Numbered from the stretch's first letter, positions 12,963-24,307 are shown. The stretch is 64,000 bases of DNA from Medicago truncatula (GCF_003473485.1 NC_053046.1:9124001-9188000); one strand, 5' to 3'. Numbers and translations: made by a program. The notes: generated from the letters alone by a model not told the origin.

Positions 12963-14111
12963 AATATGTTATAAGAGAGCAGGGATCAGAAATGTTCAAT
13001 TGTAGTTAACGTCCACCAAATAAAATAAAAAGTGTTATGATTTTTCTCCACACAATAAACTTTATCTCTGATAACGGATACTCGCTCTCCAACCCTCATT
13101 CTTGGAGATTTAGGAACCCATAAATCAGATTGAATCGAAATAACACTTTTATTAAGAAAATATGAAAGAATATGAGAGAAAAGTAAACTCTTCTCAACGG
13201 TTTCCCTCCTTCTACAATAGAGTTTTGCTACTCTATTCACTAAAAGTTTATACTCAATGAATCTTCTCTATACTTGCATTCTCCTATTTATTATACATGC
13301 TACTCTCTGATAGGGGACATTGCTTGTGGAACAAGTCAACTTGGGCCAGAATCCAAAATGGCCTGCTGTTTGGAGGGTGTACTCACCCAGAAAGAAAATA
13401 GAGACAGATGGGGGAATGAAGTTAGTTATTTACATGGCACGGTGGCAGAGCCGTGAGACTTAAAAATCTAGATTCACTGCAATTGTAAAAGAAGACAGTT
13501 GCTTCAGACACCAAATCAACACTATTGAATTAAGCTCAGACGACTCATATTCAAAATGGCATTTTAATTTTAAATCATATTTACTAAAGTCACTACATGA
13601 ACATGAACAGTCTGATCTTGATCCAAAAGTACTGAACTATTGACTGTTGCAACCACACACAACTATAGGGAATCCAAATCCTAACTGAAGAACAGAAAGT
13701 ATGTCTTAGAATTGCAAATGTTTATGTAGTTGCAGCAAGTTACCAAATAAAACAGCTCAACTTGATAATATTCACCAGTGGTGACCTTATAATTATTCTT
13801 TCTAAAGACTACAAAATTAAATACCAACTTAGCATACAATATGAACCGAGCATAAGATGGTTCTCTATTTACCAAAACCAAGCAACAATGACCAAAGTTC
13901 CAATGAACATAATTAAGCTTCAAGATACATCATTTACATGGCACATGTTTTACCCTAAATCATAATTCTAATTCAAATAAGATTAATTAACAACAAAAAA
14001 TAAAAAATAAAAAAAGTAAACGAAATAAACCACTTTATTCGAACAAAAAAGTATAAAGCATTACACCAACCATATACACTAAGAATTATATCCACAAAAT
14101 ACAGAAGTGAA
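12963..14111. other. Intergenic DNA downstream of the At4g08330-like gene
   Basis: No gene recognised. The part at about 12992-13470 has LTR-like composition on the minus strand (a TATAATAAATAGG word and an AATAAA), but its ends and target duplication could not be established. The remainder should contain the 3' untranslated region of the minus-strand gene at 14112-14492. Confidence 0.45.
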
Positions 14112-14492
14112 TTAAGTTTGAGAAGTGATTCGAAGTGATTTGGATTTAAACCTATATCTAGGAGCTCTAGGAATAACTTGACTAGGACCCATATGAAACT
14201 GACCAGGAGTATTAATAAGAGGAGGACCATCATCATATACATAACCAACAAGATGATTACAATTATTACACTTGATCTTAGTTCTCTTTCTTTGAATTCC
14301 CCAATAGTTGATTGTTTCGAAGAATGGACGGATCTTATCTTCTTTTTCGAATTTGAACTTGGTAGCGTCGATGGTGGAGAAGGAGATTGAGTTTTTGTTT
14401 CCGGCTTCGAAGTAGAAATCCGGTGGGTAAGTGTAGGAGGTGTTGAGGTTGAGGTTTGTGTTGCATTCTGAGCAGGTGTAGATTGAAGCCAT
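14112..14492 (-). CDS. CxxC zinc-ribbon-like protein, similar to At4g08330
   Basis: A single-exon 126-residue protein. Two cysteine pairs are visible: CSECN near residues 8-12 and CNNCN near residues 81-85. This suggests a Yippee-like or zinc-ribbon metal site. The middle is rich in aromatic residues (YTYPPDFYFEAGNK), and the motif FFETINYWGIQRKRTKIKC precedes the second pair. The C-terminus is basic. I recognise the protein type as the small plant family annotated in Arabidopsis as At4g08330; its molecular function is unknown to me. The start codon is the first in frame after a pyrimidine/purine-rich leader. A longer open frame in another reading frame (13973-14623) is a shadow of this gene. 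Confidence 0.82.
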   Translation of the reverse strand: MASIYTCSECNTNLNLNTSYTYPPDFYFEAGNKNSISFSTIDATKFKFEKEDKIRPFFETINYWGIQRKRTKIKCNNCNHLVGYVYDDGPPLINTPGQFHMGPSQVIPRAPRYRFKSKSLRITSQT

Positions 14493-14846
14493 TGTTGTTG
14501 CTGTAGAGTAGAGAGAGGGGGCGGAGGGGTTTTGTAATTGTAAGGGCTGAGAAAAGTCGAAAACGCGTCGCAGTTGATTGTGGACCAGCCAACTCTCGTT
14601 TCTAGAATGTTGTTGTTTCCCACACTAGACGATCTCAGCCTTGAACAATTGATCTAACGGCTTTTGTTCATCCATTGCAATTTGACCAGTTTTATACAGT
14701 TTTAACCTCAGCGGTAATTTTTTAGATCGGACAGTCGAAGGTGATTACTGCGTTAATTCACATTTTTTGTTAAATAGCTTAGTGCTTAAATGTCCCATAA
14801 TTTAATTGTGAAAAAGTATAGTGTTCGAAGTTCAAACTCCTACTCT

Positions 14847-15396
14847 TATATATAAGAGTAAATTACACTCCCCTCCTCTTAAAGATGTTTGAATTACACT
14901 CCCTTCCTCTCTTAAGTTAAAATATACACTCCTCTCCCCTCTTATTCAAAACATATTAGAAAAAATTTCACCCCCTACCCTAAGAGAAGCTTGAATTACA
15001 TCCCCTCCCCTCTTATGTTAAAATTTACACTTTACTCCCTCAATATTCTTTTTTATTATTTCTAATAATCTAGCAAAAAATAATAATTTAACACACTTAA
15101 AAAAAAATATTATTGCGGGTCTATTTTAATATAATAAAAAATTGAATACATATTTTTCGCTATTTTTTATTCGTCATTTCATTGACATGTAGTTTTAAAC
15201 TCTATTATAAAACATGAAACAACCCAAAACAAAATTAAAATATGTGAAAAATTACTAAAATCATTAAAACATGATTATTTAAAAGTTAATTTTATACTCT
15301 AATTTATAAAATCAATAGCAATATATTTAAATTTAATTATCATGACATTTAAACTATAAAGAAATGAATTAATTTTTCTTAAATGGTGATTCAAAA

Positions 15397-15440
<44 letters not shown>

Positions 15441-15658
15441 GAATATTTATTTATGTTCAAATAGATTAAAGTGTGGTGCATATTTAATTATTAAGGGAGG
15501 GGTTTGTAATTCAAGCATCTTATAAGAGAGGGGAGTATAAATTTTAACATAAAAAAAAAATATTGAGGGAGTAAAGTGTACATTTTAACTTAAGAGGGGA
15601 GGGGAGTGTAATTCAAGCATCTTTGAGGGGAGGGGAGTGTAATTTACTCTATATATAA
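14847..15658. mobile_element. Mutator-type MITE, 794 bp, with 9-bp target duplication
   Basis: The element runs from 14856 to 15649 and is flanked on both sides by TATATATAA (14847-14855 and 15650-15658). The ends are long inverted repeats: GAGTAAATTACACTCCCCTC on the left pairs with the right end, and pairing continues through 'GAATTACACTCCC' and 'CTTAAGTTAAAAT' for roughly 200 bp. The inner part is AT-rich and holds a TA microsatellite (15402-15437). There is no open frame. A 9-bp duplication fits Mutator-like elements, but the duplicated sequence is low-complexity, so the superfamily call is moderate. Confidence 0.72.
15402..15437. repeat. (TA)n microsatellite
   Basis: About 18 TA units, inside the Mutator-type MITE. 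Confidence 0.9.
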
Positions 15659-15690
15659 TATGCAATATTTTGAGTTAAGCTTACGGAGAC

Positions 15691-15880
15691 ACTGCGTTAA
15701 TGCACGAAATCGATATCCGACATTTTTCTACCTACGTAAAAAAAAAAAAAAAAAAAAATTGTCAAATAGCCCCGTGGCTAGAACTTACACAATTAAGTTA
15801 TGGAGAAGTTGAGTGTCCAGAGTTCAAACTCCGGCTCCTGCAAATAATATGCAATATCCTACTAACTGAACTAAGCTCAC
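15691..15880 (+). repeat. tRNA-derived SINE-like repeat
   Basis: A tRNA-like region with the B-box word AGAGTTCAAACTCCGG (about 15818-15833) and a degenerate front part. It ends near CTAACTGAACTAAGCTCAC. A poly-A run of about 20 lies inside at about 15739. The copy interrupted by the MITE immediately to the left is its sister. Confidence 0.55.
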
Positions 15881-15902
15881 GAAATAGTAAATAATACTAA
15901 AT

Positions 15903-16423
15903 GTACCAATTCCTCTACTGATTACCCCAAAATAACAGGGTCTCTTTTCAATGGGTCTATTCATTGGTTCGCTTTTCGTCATGATCATTTACAAAAGGAT
16001 CTTATTCTTGCCTTTGATTTAATCAAAACGGAACTTTTTGAGATTCCTCTCCCAATTGATATTGATTATGAAGCTACAAATTGTGATGTGTGGGTATTTG
16101 GAGAATTTCTCAGTATATGGGCTATGGATTTTGCTAATGATACAGTTGAAATATGGGTGATGAAAGAATACAAAGTGCATTCCTCTTGGAAGAAAACTCT
16201 TGTTTTGTCTATTGACGGCATTTCCACTAAGCTATTTTCCCCTATATGTTCAACAAAAAGTGGTGATATCATTGGAACAGAAGATGGATGGAGATTGGTG
16301 AAGTATAATGACAAAGGACAGTTGATAGAGTGGCACTACTATTCTAGCAGTACACATGGAACCGAAGTGGCTCTTTATACAGAGTCTCTGCTTTCACTCC
16401 CTGGTGACAATGAACAAGCTTAA
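15903..16423 (+). pseudogene. F-box-associated (FBA) domain fragment, 5'-truncated
   Basis: An open frame encodes the C-terminal part of a plant F-box protein with an F-box-associated interaction domain. Words seen in order are LFNGSIHWFAFRHD, LAFDLIKTELFEIPLP, NDTVEIWVMKEYKV, FSPICSTKSGDII and RLVKYNDKGQLIEW. It ends in a TAA after DNEQA at 16421-16423. The N-terminal F-box and the first part of the domain are absent. Upstream lies a tRNA-like repeat with no exon. The first ATG in frame (16088) falls mid-domain. About 170 codons are intact, so loss is recent or the fragment is an exon of a disrupted gene. A functional product seems unlikely. Confidence 0.72.
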
Positions 16424-17084
16424 GGAGATGACACAAACAAGAAGAAGAATGAGGTTTTGAAATATTCTCCTTCACCATTTTCTTGATTTTTATAGTTATA
16501 TTGTGCTATGAACTCTTGGGTGTTGTAGAGCAGTATGTATTTGACTGCATTTGTAACACGAGGCATTATGTCAATTGAGGTGATCCAACAGGTCATGAAA
16601 TTTGTATTGCTTAACTGTTTGTGTTGTGCTTATTTGAAATATTGACAACTTTGTTTGTGTGATTGGATTGAGTTCTGATGTATGATGTGGCAACTGCTTG
16701 AAATTGTTTTATTTGGTAAATTAGTCTCATGAGTTTATGCATGTCAATCAAGATCAAAATCAGAACAGGCAATAAGCGATTTGATTATTATCTTCTCAAA
16801 ACATAACATTTCCATTAACCTTTAGCCCTTTGACAAGTCAGTACTTCGGCTGCATCATATTTCCATTAACCTTTAGCCCTTTTAGAAGTCAGTGCTTCGG
16901 CTGAAAACTTATAAAATGGAATAGGGTTATATTATCACCACCCATCAGTATTTTCCTTGTTTGCATGACTCTTTACAATAGGAAGATAAGATCATCTGTT
17001 AAAGTTTCAAGAAATTGGGGTAAGGCATACACGTTTTAAACTTAAATTTAAGTGACACACCCATGTTATTTGACTCAATTTCTG
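16424..17084. other. Intergenic DNA with a short tandem duplication
   Basis: Probably old 3' flank of the F-box fragment. Two direct copies with a 51-bp period begin at 16810 and 16861 (TTCCATTAACCTTTAGCCCT, then AAGTCAGT, then CTTCGGCTG). No gene. Confidence 0.6.
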
Positions 17085-17335
17085 ATGATTATACTATACA
17101 CAACGACAACCAAGCCTTATCCCACTAAGTGAGGTCGGCTACATGAATCAAACGATGCCATAGTGTTCTGTCAAAAATAATGCAGCGGCCCTTGCTCATT
17201 TGACACCGTACTCGAGCTATACACAGCACGTTGCTTCTAGGCAACGACCTAGCCTTAACACTATTGCGTATTTGATTCATATCAAAAAGATTGGACAAAG
17301 TTTTATGTTTGTTGCCCAAGCTTAACATAGGCAGG
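17085..17335. repeat. Dispersed SINE-like repeat next to tRNA-Asn
   Basis: Contains CCAAGCCTTATCCCACTAAG followed by TGAGGTCGGCTACATGAATC, a motif I know from widespread plant short dispersed repeats. The exact family and edges are not certain. It abuts the 3' side of the minus-strand tRNA-Asn gene. Confidence 0.5.
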
Positions 17336-17343
17336 ATTAAAAT

Positions 17344-17368
17344 CGCTAGAAGGAGGGGTTGAACCTCC

Positions 17369-17399
<31 letters not shown>

Positions 17400-17416
17400 A
17401 ACTGAGCTATTCCAGC
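17344..17416 (-). tRNA. tRNA-Asn (GUU)
   Basis: The minus strand folds into a cloverleaf. The acceptor stem is GCTGGAA with TTCTAGC, the D arm is GCTC..GAGC, the anticodon stem is TGTGG/CCACA with loop CTGTTAA (anticodon GTT), and the T arm is GGAGG-TTCAACC-CCTCC. G is the discriminator base. The A box (TAGCTCAGTTGG) and B box (GGTTCAACC) are intact, and a TTTT run follows within two bases, a good Pol III terminator. Against the plant tRNA-Asn I remember, the variable loop is one base short (AGGT instead of AGGTC) and position 57 is A instead of G; both are tolerable. It looks functional, but a recent tRNA pseudogene cannot be excluded. Confidence 0.85.
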
Positions 17417-19857
17417 TTGTTTATGATTATTATACTATATGGTTCCTAATGTTATAATCCCTTTAATATCTTCCAAATTTCTTTGTTTGTACACTATCTT
17501 CTATTTTCCACCTTATCTTAGACTGGATGCCGTGAGGAAAGAGGGTGAATTATTATGTTTGGAGTCTTGTGTCCTCGCAAGAATTAGGAACCTATCAAGT
17601 TGTAATTAGAAACAGTCATTGCTTCTATTTGATTTTTTAGTGTGATGTAGATGAGAAGTGGTTTATGCAATCAATTTGTATTCTTCTTATGGAATGATGT
17701 GTGTGGTTCTTAAATTTTGTATCAAATAAAGATTTGATATTGTTCTATGATCACCAACCTTGTTTTGTTATTTTGAGGGGCTAGATGGAACGTAAGTTTG
17801 ATTATGAGACCAGTTAGAAAAACATAATTGTTTGTTGGTATATTTAAATTTGATTGTTGGGTTCAATAAAGAGATATAAGTGTTAGTATCCCTAATGAGT
17901 TAGTTTATAAATTGGTAATGCTGAGCATAAGCTATACTGAAATAATAATGTGGTTAAGGTCTAAAATCAATGAGTTTTGTAAGGCAAGTTGAAATTCAAA
18001 GAACTATACCTTCTGTGTCTCGGGTGTGGGTAGGTTTTCTACAAATTATGTTTGAACATTGATAATAGGAATCAGGAGTACATACGATGGGCTGGAGAAG
18101 AAGCATGATGGCTGGTCTAGACATTCAAGTGCTTCGGAGTTGAATTAAGGAACCAAATGTAGTTTGTTATTAAGGCTTACATATGGCATTTCAGGTGTTT
18201 AGTTGCTGCATGATTATGCAGAAAAATATAGTTGAACAAGTTTCCTATCAATTTAGAGACATGCAGGCTCAAACTTGGTAAAGAAGATTAGGAAGCCTAA
18301 GTGATGATTTAGAGTTCAGACAAAACTAAGATAAGATTTCCTTTCTTACAATCCTACCAAATTTCGCAAGCTTTAAATCTCTAATATGGTTTAGACTAAA
18401 CATGAGGGCTATAACCAACTTGAAGGTATTTTGGGGTTTAATGGAGTGCTGATAATGTGTGTTCTAACAGTTGTTTATGTTAATTTGTTCGCGGTTGTTG
18501 AATGTTGATATTCAAATCTACATTTGCTTATTTGGATTGCTCTTAATCTATCTTGCAGTGCATGAGCTCAATTCAAGTAGACAGTGAATTTTGAAAACCG
18601 TCGGTGCATCCGATGCTTTCGTTTGTTATAGTTTGTGAGGGAACTTCAGCTTGGATTAGGAAGCAGAATGGTGTTGTGCCAAAGTTTTCCTTGCTTCCAC
18701 CCTACAAACTCCTCACAAGCAGCCAAATGTACTCGTAGATTTTGGAAATTTTAGAAGACCCTCCAAAATTGAATGAGTGGAATGTAATAAACCCTAATTT
18801 GAAGTCATTTAGCAATTTTTGTGGGAAAAAAAAGTAAGCTTCAGGACTTGTAAGTCCAATGATATTAGGATGAAAAATTGAGAATTGTGAAAGGAGTCTT
18901 TTATCATTTTATCAATCTTTTTAAAATTTTAACTTGCTGCATTATGCAGATGCAACAAATGATGAGCACCTGCATTTTGGAATTTGGACTAAAACGACAT
19001 TACATGTACACACTAAACAGGACTTTTTTTTTTTTGACTCAGTACACAGGACTTGGAATAGAAATAATTGTCACATCAAATATTGTTTTTTTATAGAGTC
19101 ACATCAAATATTGTAAAGTGCTTAAGAGAAAGAAGATTGAAATGAAAGTAGTACCTTTGACACTTGAACTGATTGGATTCAGAGCGTGCATTATCAAGAG
19201 CAAATACATAAGAAAAGTTAATGACTAGTAGTAGAGGAAAAAGCACAACAAGCAATTTTTTTTTTGTACAAAGCCGCAAGAATCTAACTATACGAGAGTA
19301 AACTACTTGCTCCTTGCAAATCTTATGAAAAATATATCTGAAAGCGACAAATTCATAAGTTATCTTCATGTATACAAGTCACATCCTTGAATCTCTATAT
19401 ATATTCTCTAGTATAGAAAGATTAGGTTGGAAAATGGGGACAAGCTGAGTGATTGTTTATTTTGTATGATGTATATAATAAACATAACACTACAAATTGT
19501 TATAGAAATAAACGATTTCTCTTCAATCTTCATTAACTACTAAAGAAACTCAACGCATGACTCAAGTGTTATAATTTTGGGCATTCTTGTGAAGAATTTT
19601 CGGATTTTTAATTATAAAACTTTTCGGATTTTTAAAAGGTCAAAATTTTGTTATTCCAATAGCAATAATAGTATAAATACATGTAGAAATATCACAAAAT
19701 CTAAAAGCTGGCTAAACAATATATTCAAATTCCTTAAAAAAATAAAAAAAATAAAAATAAAAAAAAAAGGCAAGTTGGACTCACATTTGACATTTTGTTT
19801 CGTTCGAAATTTCGTATCAAAAGACTATTTTAAGAGTTGTGTTTGATTTTTTTTTTG
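17417..19857. other. Intergenic DNA, no gene recognised
   Basis: AT-rich DNA. Short open frames near 18878-19116 are low-complexity and unlike any family I know. No RNA gene, long repeat or clear promoter was found. Confidence 0.5.
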
Positions 19858-19935
19858 TGGTGTCTGAGGTTCGAACTTCGGATCTTACATATATTATGCA
19901 TTGTCTTTACCAACTGAGTTAAGCTCACAGGGACA
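19858..19935 (-). repeat. tRNA-derived SINE copy
   Basis: The minus strand reads GAGCTTAACTCAGTTGGTAA (A box), ATGCATAATATATG, then AGTTCGAACCTCAGACACC (B box), followed by an A-run (the poly-T at about 19848). It is the same family as 21687-21815. Confidence 0.7.
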
Positions 19936-20687
19936 ATTATGTTTGATTTTCGATACAAGGTAAAATACTCCAAATTTTACCTTTTACGCCATAGAGAACT
20001 CCCAACCGAGGATCACGGCAACTCACAATCCTAATGTGGACGGTGCATGCAATAGAGTTGAAGGGTATCAACTACAAAAACATGGGACATACATATATAC
20101 ATACATATACAACTAGAAGAAGAAGAAAAAATAATATAACTTTATTCATGAAGTGACGCACATGAGTCTCATTTTTAACATATGGAAAATGTAATGCCAA
20201 TTGAATCATCAAGAGACATACGTTACAAACACACTTGAAGGCATCAAATTGATAGCAGAATCTCAAACGGAAGAAGCTACAAAGATGAAACCAAGTGAAT
20301 TAAAAAGACTGCTACACTTTGATCAAAACTCAATAATTTGTCAACTCTTTTTCATGTATGGAGGCAAATCCGCTACTAACTCAAGTGATTCAACTACTGA
20401 AAGGTTATTACTTGAAGATCTGTTGTTTTCTAATGGTTAAGGGGAAAGCTCCAACCACGTATAAACATGCATCATTACCGGTGACATACGTAAGGGTTGT
20501 CAACCAAAAACATCAAAGGAAACAAATTTTGAAGGAAAATTTATATCATAACAAAGAGGGGAAGGACGCATCAAAAATTTATACTAATATATTTTAGGCT
20601 CAAACATTTGCAATTGGGACTATTGTGATAAAAAAGATAAAGATAAATGGATATTGCAATTATGAAGACATAAAAAAAAAAAAATTG

Positions 20688-20967
20688 TTAGAACACACCC
20701 ACTAATTTTAATGTGGGAGTGTTTTCCTTAAGGTGTATTTAAATATTTTTTAGTTATAACTTGCTAAAACACACATTCTAAAAAAATAAGTGGATGTATT
20801 CTAGCAAATGCCTATAGAAGTTGTTAACATACACCCACTTATTTTTTAAGAATGTGTGTTTTAGCAACATTCACCTTAAGGTGTATTTAACAAATTTTTA
20901 GTTATATCTTTGCTAAAACACAGCTTAATAAAAAAAAAATAGTGCGTGTATCCTAACAAACTCCTAA
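20688..20967. repeat. Composite inverted and direct repeat
   Basis: The direct repeat unit CCTTAAGGTGTATTTAA ... TTAGTTATA ... GCTAAAACACA occurs at about 20727-20773 and 20874-20922. Between them are inverted arms: TTGCTAAAACACACATTCTA (from about 20760) faces TAAGAATGTGTGTTTTAGCA (about 20848-20868). This looks like a small nested or rearranged MITE; no target duplication was identified. Confidence 0.55.
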
Positions 20968-21398
20968 AAAAAATAGGTGGTGGATCCTATAATTAAATAA
21001 GTCTCACAATCATTAATTATTTTCAATATATTTTGTGTCTTTGTATTTCTATATGGAGGAAATGGAGAAGTATTAAATAGAGATGATCTTAACTCGAAAT
21101 TAATAGGTACTTATTTTTCCATACTACACTTTGTTTAATCATGCTCAAACATTTAAACTTGGTCTCAATCACTTTCTCTTGTTTTAAATATTAAAATTAT
21201 GTATACAAAAATGAATACTTCTCCTTAAATTACATTAAATCCTTTGAATTGGTATGAAATTTAGAGTTATTCTTAAATATTTTTCATTCATCCTCAATTA
21301 TTATAAGAATAAATTAGAAAACTAAAAAAACCTATGGTTCCTTTTCTTTTTGAATGGAAAATGTTGTTTTTTTTTCAAGTGAATGACAAATGTTTATA

Positions 21399-21530
21399 GG
21401 GTTAAATAAGTTTTTTATCGCTATAAATATAGTCAATTTTGTTTTTAGTTCTCATAAAAAAAATGACTTGTTTTGATCCCTATAAAAAAATCAGCACATA
21501 CTTTTAGTTACTGTAAAATTAAAATTTGTT
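21399..21530 (+). repeat. Half copy of the GGGTTAAATA palindromic MITE
   Basis: Starts GGGTTAAATAAGTTTTTTAT and continues with TTTGTTTTTAGTTCTCATAA and TTTTGATCCCTATAAAAA, matching the left arm of 7388-7832. The right arm is absent or lost. Confidence 0.6.
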
Positions 21531-21686
21531 TAATCATACTTAAATATTTAAATTTTTTAATGCTTTTTACATACTTATTTAGAAAATTATACAAAGTTTC
21601 TCTGCAAAAAAAAAAAATAGCTCAAAATTTAATTTTTAAGTCCAGATTTTCATTACTTCAATCCTCGCCGCTATAACATTTATCCC

Positions 21687-21815
21687 CGTGAGCTTAGCTC
21701 AGTTGGTAGCGATATTGCATATTATATGCAGGGCCGGGGTTCGAACCCCGGACACCTCACTTCTCCACATTTATATGTGTGAGCTCTAGCCACTAGGCTA
21801 CTTGACAAAAAAAAT
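21687..21815 (+). repeat. tRNA-derived SINE
   Basis: A well-preserved tRNA-like head: GAGCTTAGCTCAGTTGGTAG (A box) and GGGGTTCGAACCCCGGACAC (B box). Then comes a tail with TTTATATGTGTGAGCTCTAG, CCACTAGGCTACTTGAC and a run of A. The extended tail and A-run make it a SINE rather than a tRNA gene; the anticodon arm does not form a proper stem. Confidence 0.75.
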
Positions 21816-22815
21816 CATATTTAATTAATTACATGTTAAAAAAAATACAATTTTTTATTAAAAAAAATCTTTTAATTTTTGAAAACTTAATTTCACTTTT
21901 GATCCTCTTATTTTAACCAACTCACAAACTTGGTCATGTCTTTTTCGAATCGAACAAAGCTGTCAGAAACGCTGATGTGACACATTTTTTTATGTGCTGT
22001 CCAAAAAATCAGTTAGGTGGCAATTCCAACATGAAAAATGTCATTAACATGTCATCAAATCAAATCAAATTTTTTAAACTTAGACAATAAATTTAACATT
22101 TCAAAAATTAAAAGTAAAAGAAATTAAAATGAAATTGAATTTTTTATAAGAACAATTGAACCCTAATTCCCAAATCCTCTTAATTTCCTTCGATTTTTAA
22201 TTCCTTCCATCTTGTTCTTCATACATCATCCACGAACATCATTAATAACGTTCATAATAATCACCAACACTCACCCCCATTCCATAGTAAGATCTATTGT
22301 TTTTTTCTTTCTCAAACCAGTATTAAATCTCACTCTCACGCCACTCCAACTTCATCCTTCATCATCACAGAAGACATATACCCTCGTATCAACATCAAAT
22401 AGCAAAAAGCTCATCACCTTCACTGGATTTCGGGGTTTTGGTTTCATATGAGTTTCTTCATAACTGGGTTTTTTTTCTTCAAATTTGGGGTTTAGGTTTA
22501 AATGTATTTGTGAATTCATCATCTGCATATTTGGAATTTGGCATCAATTTGTGCTCGGTTTTCGTCTTTTTGGCATTCGTCAATTCCAATTGCTCTTCGC
22601 ATTTGCGTCGATTGAAGATGACCTTTTTTACATGAGATAAAATAGAGTAGAGTTTATGTGATTTATGGGTTATACATTTTATGGGTTTTTTTACATATGA
22701 TTTTGATTCATGTTGTTCCCTGCTTTTTGTGTCCGATGTGTGTTTTTTTTAGTTTATTTAATTTCTGAATTTCTTGTTCTTTGCATCGATGCGTGTTTTC
22801 TGGGTTTTAATGTAG
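21816..22815. other. Intergenic DNA, possible relic leader sequence
   Basis: No gene recognised. Short open frames at about 22212-22635 are pyrimidine-rich and look like untranslated or random sequence. Confidence 0.45.
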
Positions 22816-22844
22816 CGGATTACATAATCCGGACACCTCCCATA

Positions 22845-23707
22845 AACTAAAATAACATATTCATTACACATACTCTCACATACTAGAACACATACCGTGT
22901 ACGGATTAGACAATGCAATGATTTTCAATTATATCGTGTACGGATTAGACAAATCTTGCATCATATATAAAATAGTATTTACTGTTGGATTAATTAATTT
23001 AATCATGAAAATAATACGTTGTTTGTTATAGTTTTTTTTTTTTATGAAAAATATCACCTTTAAAAAAATAATAATAACAATCACATTTAAGAATATTATA
23101 TTCGTTTGTTACAGCTTAAAACAAAAAACAGAATCTAAAATAACTTTCAATGAAAAGTTGTTATGGGTTACTTTGCAAAATAAATAAAAAATAGAAAAGA
23201 TAAAATAAGTATCAAAATATGAAGGTAATTTTGCATCAGAAATATCTTTTTTTTTTAAGGAAAATAAATATCACTTTTATATAGTTGTATTCAAACAAAC
23301 TAAATTATTTTAAAAAATACAAAATTATTATGATAAACAAACACAAAATATATACTACCTCCGTTCCTTTTTAATTGTCACATTTTGACATTTTACATAA
23401 ACCAAAATAGTCAATGATTGTTATCACTTTTGATGCAATAAGTTGTACTTTTACTATAATGACCTTATTCATTTAATATCTTATTTTATATATTTCTCTC
23501 TCCGTAATAAATAATTAAAGATAATATTGGTAAAATAACATTTAATGTTGCATTGAACTTTAAAAGTGACAATTAAATACGAACAAAAAATTTCATCAAA
23601 ATAGACACTTAAAAAGGAACGGAGGGAGTACAGTTTTGTTTGATAAATTACACAAACTAAAATAACATATTCATTACACATACTCTCACATACTAGAACA
23701 CATACCG
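22845..23707 (+). repeat. 55-bp direct repeats bracketing about 750 bp
   Basis: ACTAAAATAACATATTCATT and the following ACACATACTCTCACATACTA to ACACATACCG are present almost unchanged at about 22847-22900 and 23652-23707. The DNA between holds a Stowaway-type MITE. Confidence 0.75.
23353..23630. mobile_element. Stowaway-type MITE, 274 bp
   Basis: The element 23355-23628 has inverted ends CTACCTCCGTTCCTTTTTAA and (reverse of) AAAAAGGAACGGAGGGAG. It is flanked by TA on both sides. This is the classic CTCCCTCCGTTCC family of plant Tc1/mariner MITEs. No open frame. Confidence 0.88.
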
Positions 23708-24307
23708 CGTATTAAAGAGAATTGCAAACTTTATGTCTTTCGATTCAAATTTTGAGGCCCAAATTTTAAGATTAAATTAAAGACTATTATTTTTTCAACC
23801 CTCTTAAGTTCTCGCGTCCCCCGCAAATGTACAAAAAAAGTCCTTCAAATTATATAATTCGGATAAATAATTTTTTAGAAATTTCCGAATTATATAATCT
23901 GGAAATCACTTTTACCAGCTTTACATTCTTTGCTTACACTTTGTTTTATTTTGTATTATGTAGATGCTAAATTCATAAAATAAATGCAAATAAAAACACA
24001 AATATACGAACAAAAATAATACGGACTACATAATCTTTGAAAATGTGTTTCTTGTGATGCAAAACACTGTCCAAAACAAACTGACACGGTCCGGATTACA
24101 TAATCCGGACACCTCCCATGGTTTCCAGATTATGTAATCCGAATATATTTGATACTGGCCAAACTAAAGGATTACGAAGAGATAGGGCGCTAATACATTC
24201 CATCGAAATAGTCAGCTATTGGGTCAAAATACATTGCATCGAAACCTTAAATGGTTAGACAAAGTTTGTGATCATTCGACGCATTAAAAAAAATGGCCTT
24301 TAAGCTT

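Larger units (their letters stand above)
14745..15690 (+). repeat. tRNA-like repeat interrupted by a Mutator-type MITE
   Basis: The outer parts, about 14745-14855 and 15650-15690, together resemble the neighbouring copy at 15691-15880. Both have a 'CTGCGTTAAT(T/G)CAC' word, AAATAGC, a B-box-like AGTTCAAACTCC and, after the insert, AATATGCAATAT followed by GAGTTAAGCTTAC / GAACTAAGCTCAC. The insert is described separately (14856-15649). Confidence 0.6.

Noticed and set aside
12992-13470. LTR-like stretch with TATA and AATAAA words on the minus strand
   Set aside because: I could not find matching TG/CA ends or a 5-bp target duplication, so a solo LTR is not supported.
13973-14623. A 216-codon minus-strand frame over the At4g08330-like gene
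   Set aside because: Low-complexity proline/serine and leucine stretches; the CxxC frame has the family pattern, so this is a shadow.
20201-20597. Two overlapping open frames of 79 codons on the plus strand
   Set aside because: No recognised domain, no start context or neighbouring exon, and surrounding sequence is AT-rich. Chance or very decayed coding sequence is more likely.
21687-21815. A tRNA gene call for the well-kept A and B boxes
   Set aside because: No proper anticodon stem, and a SINE tail with an A-run follows.
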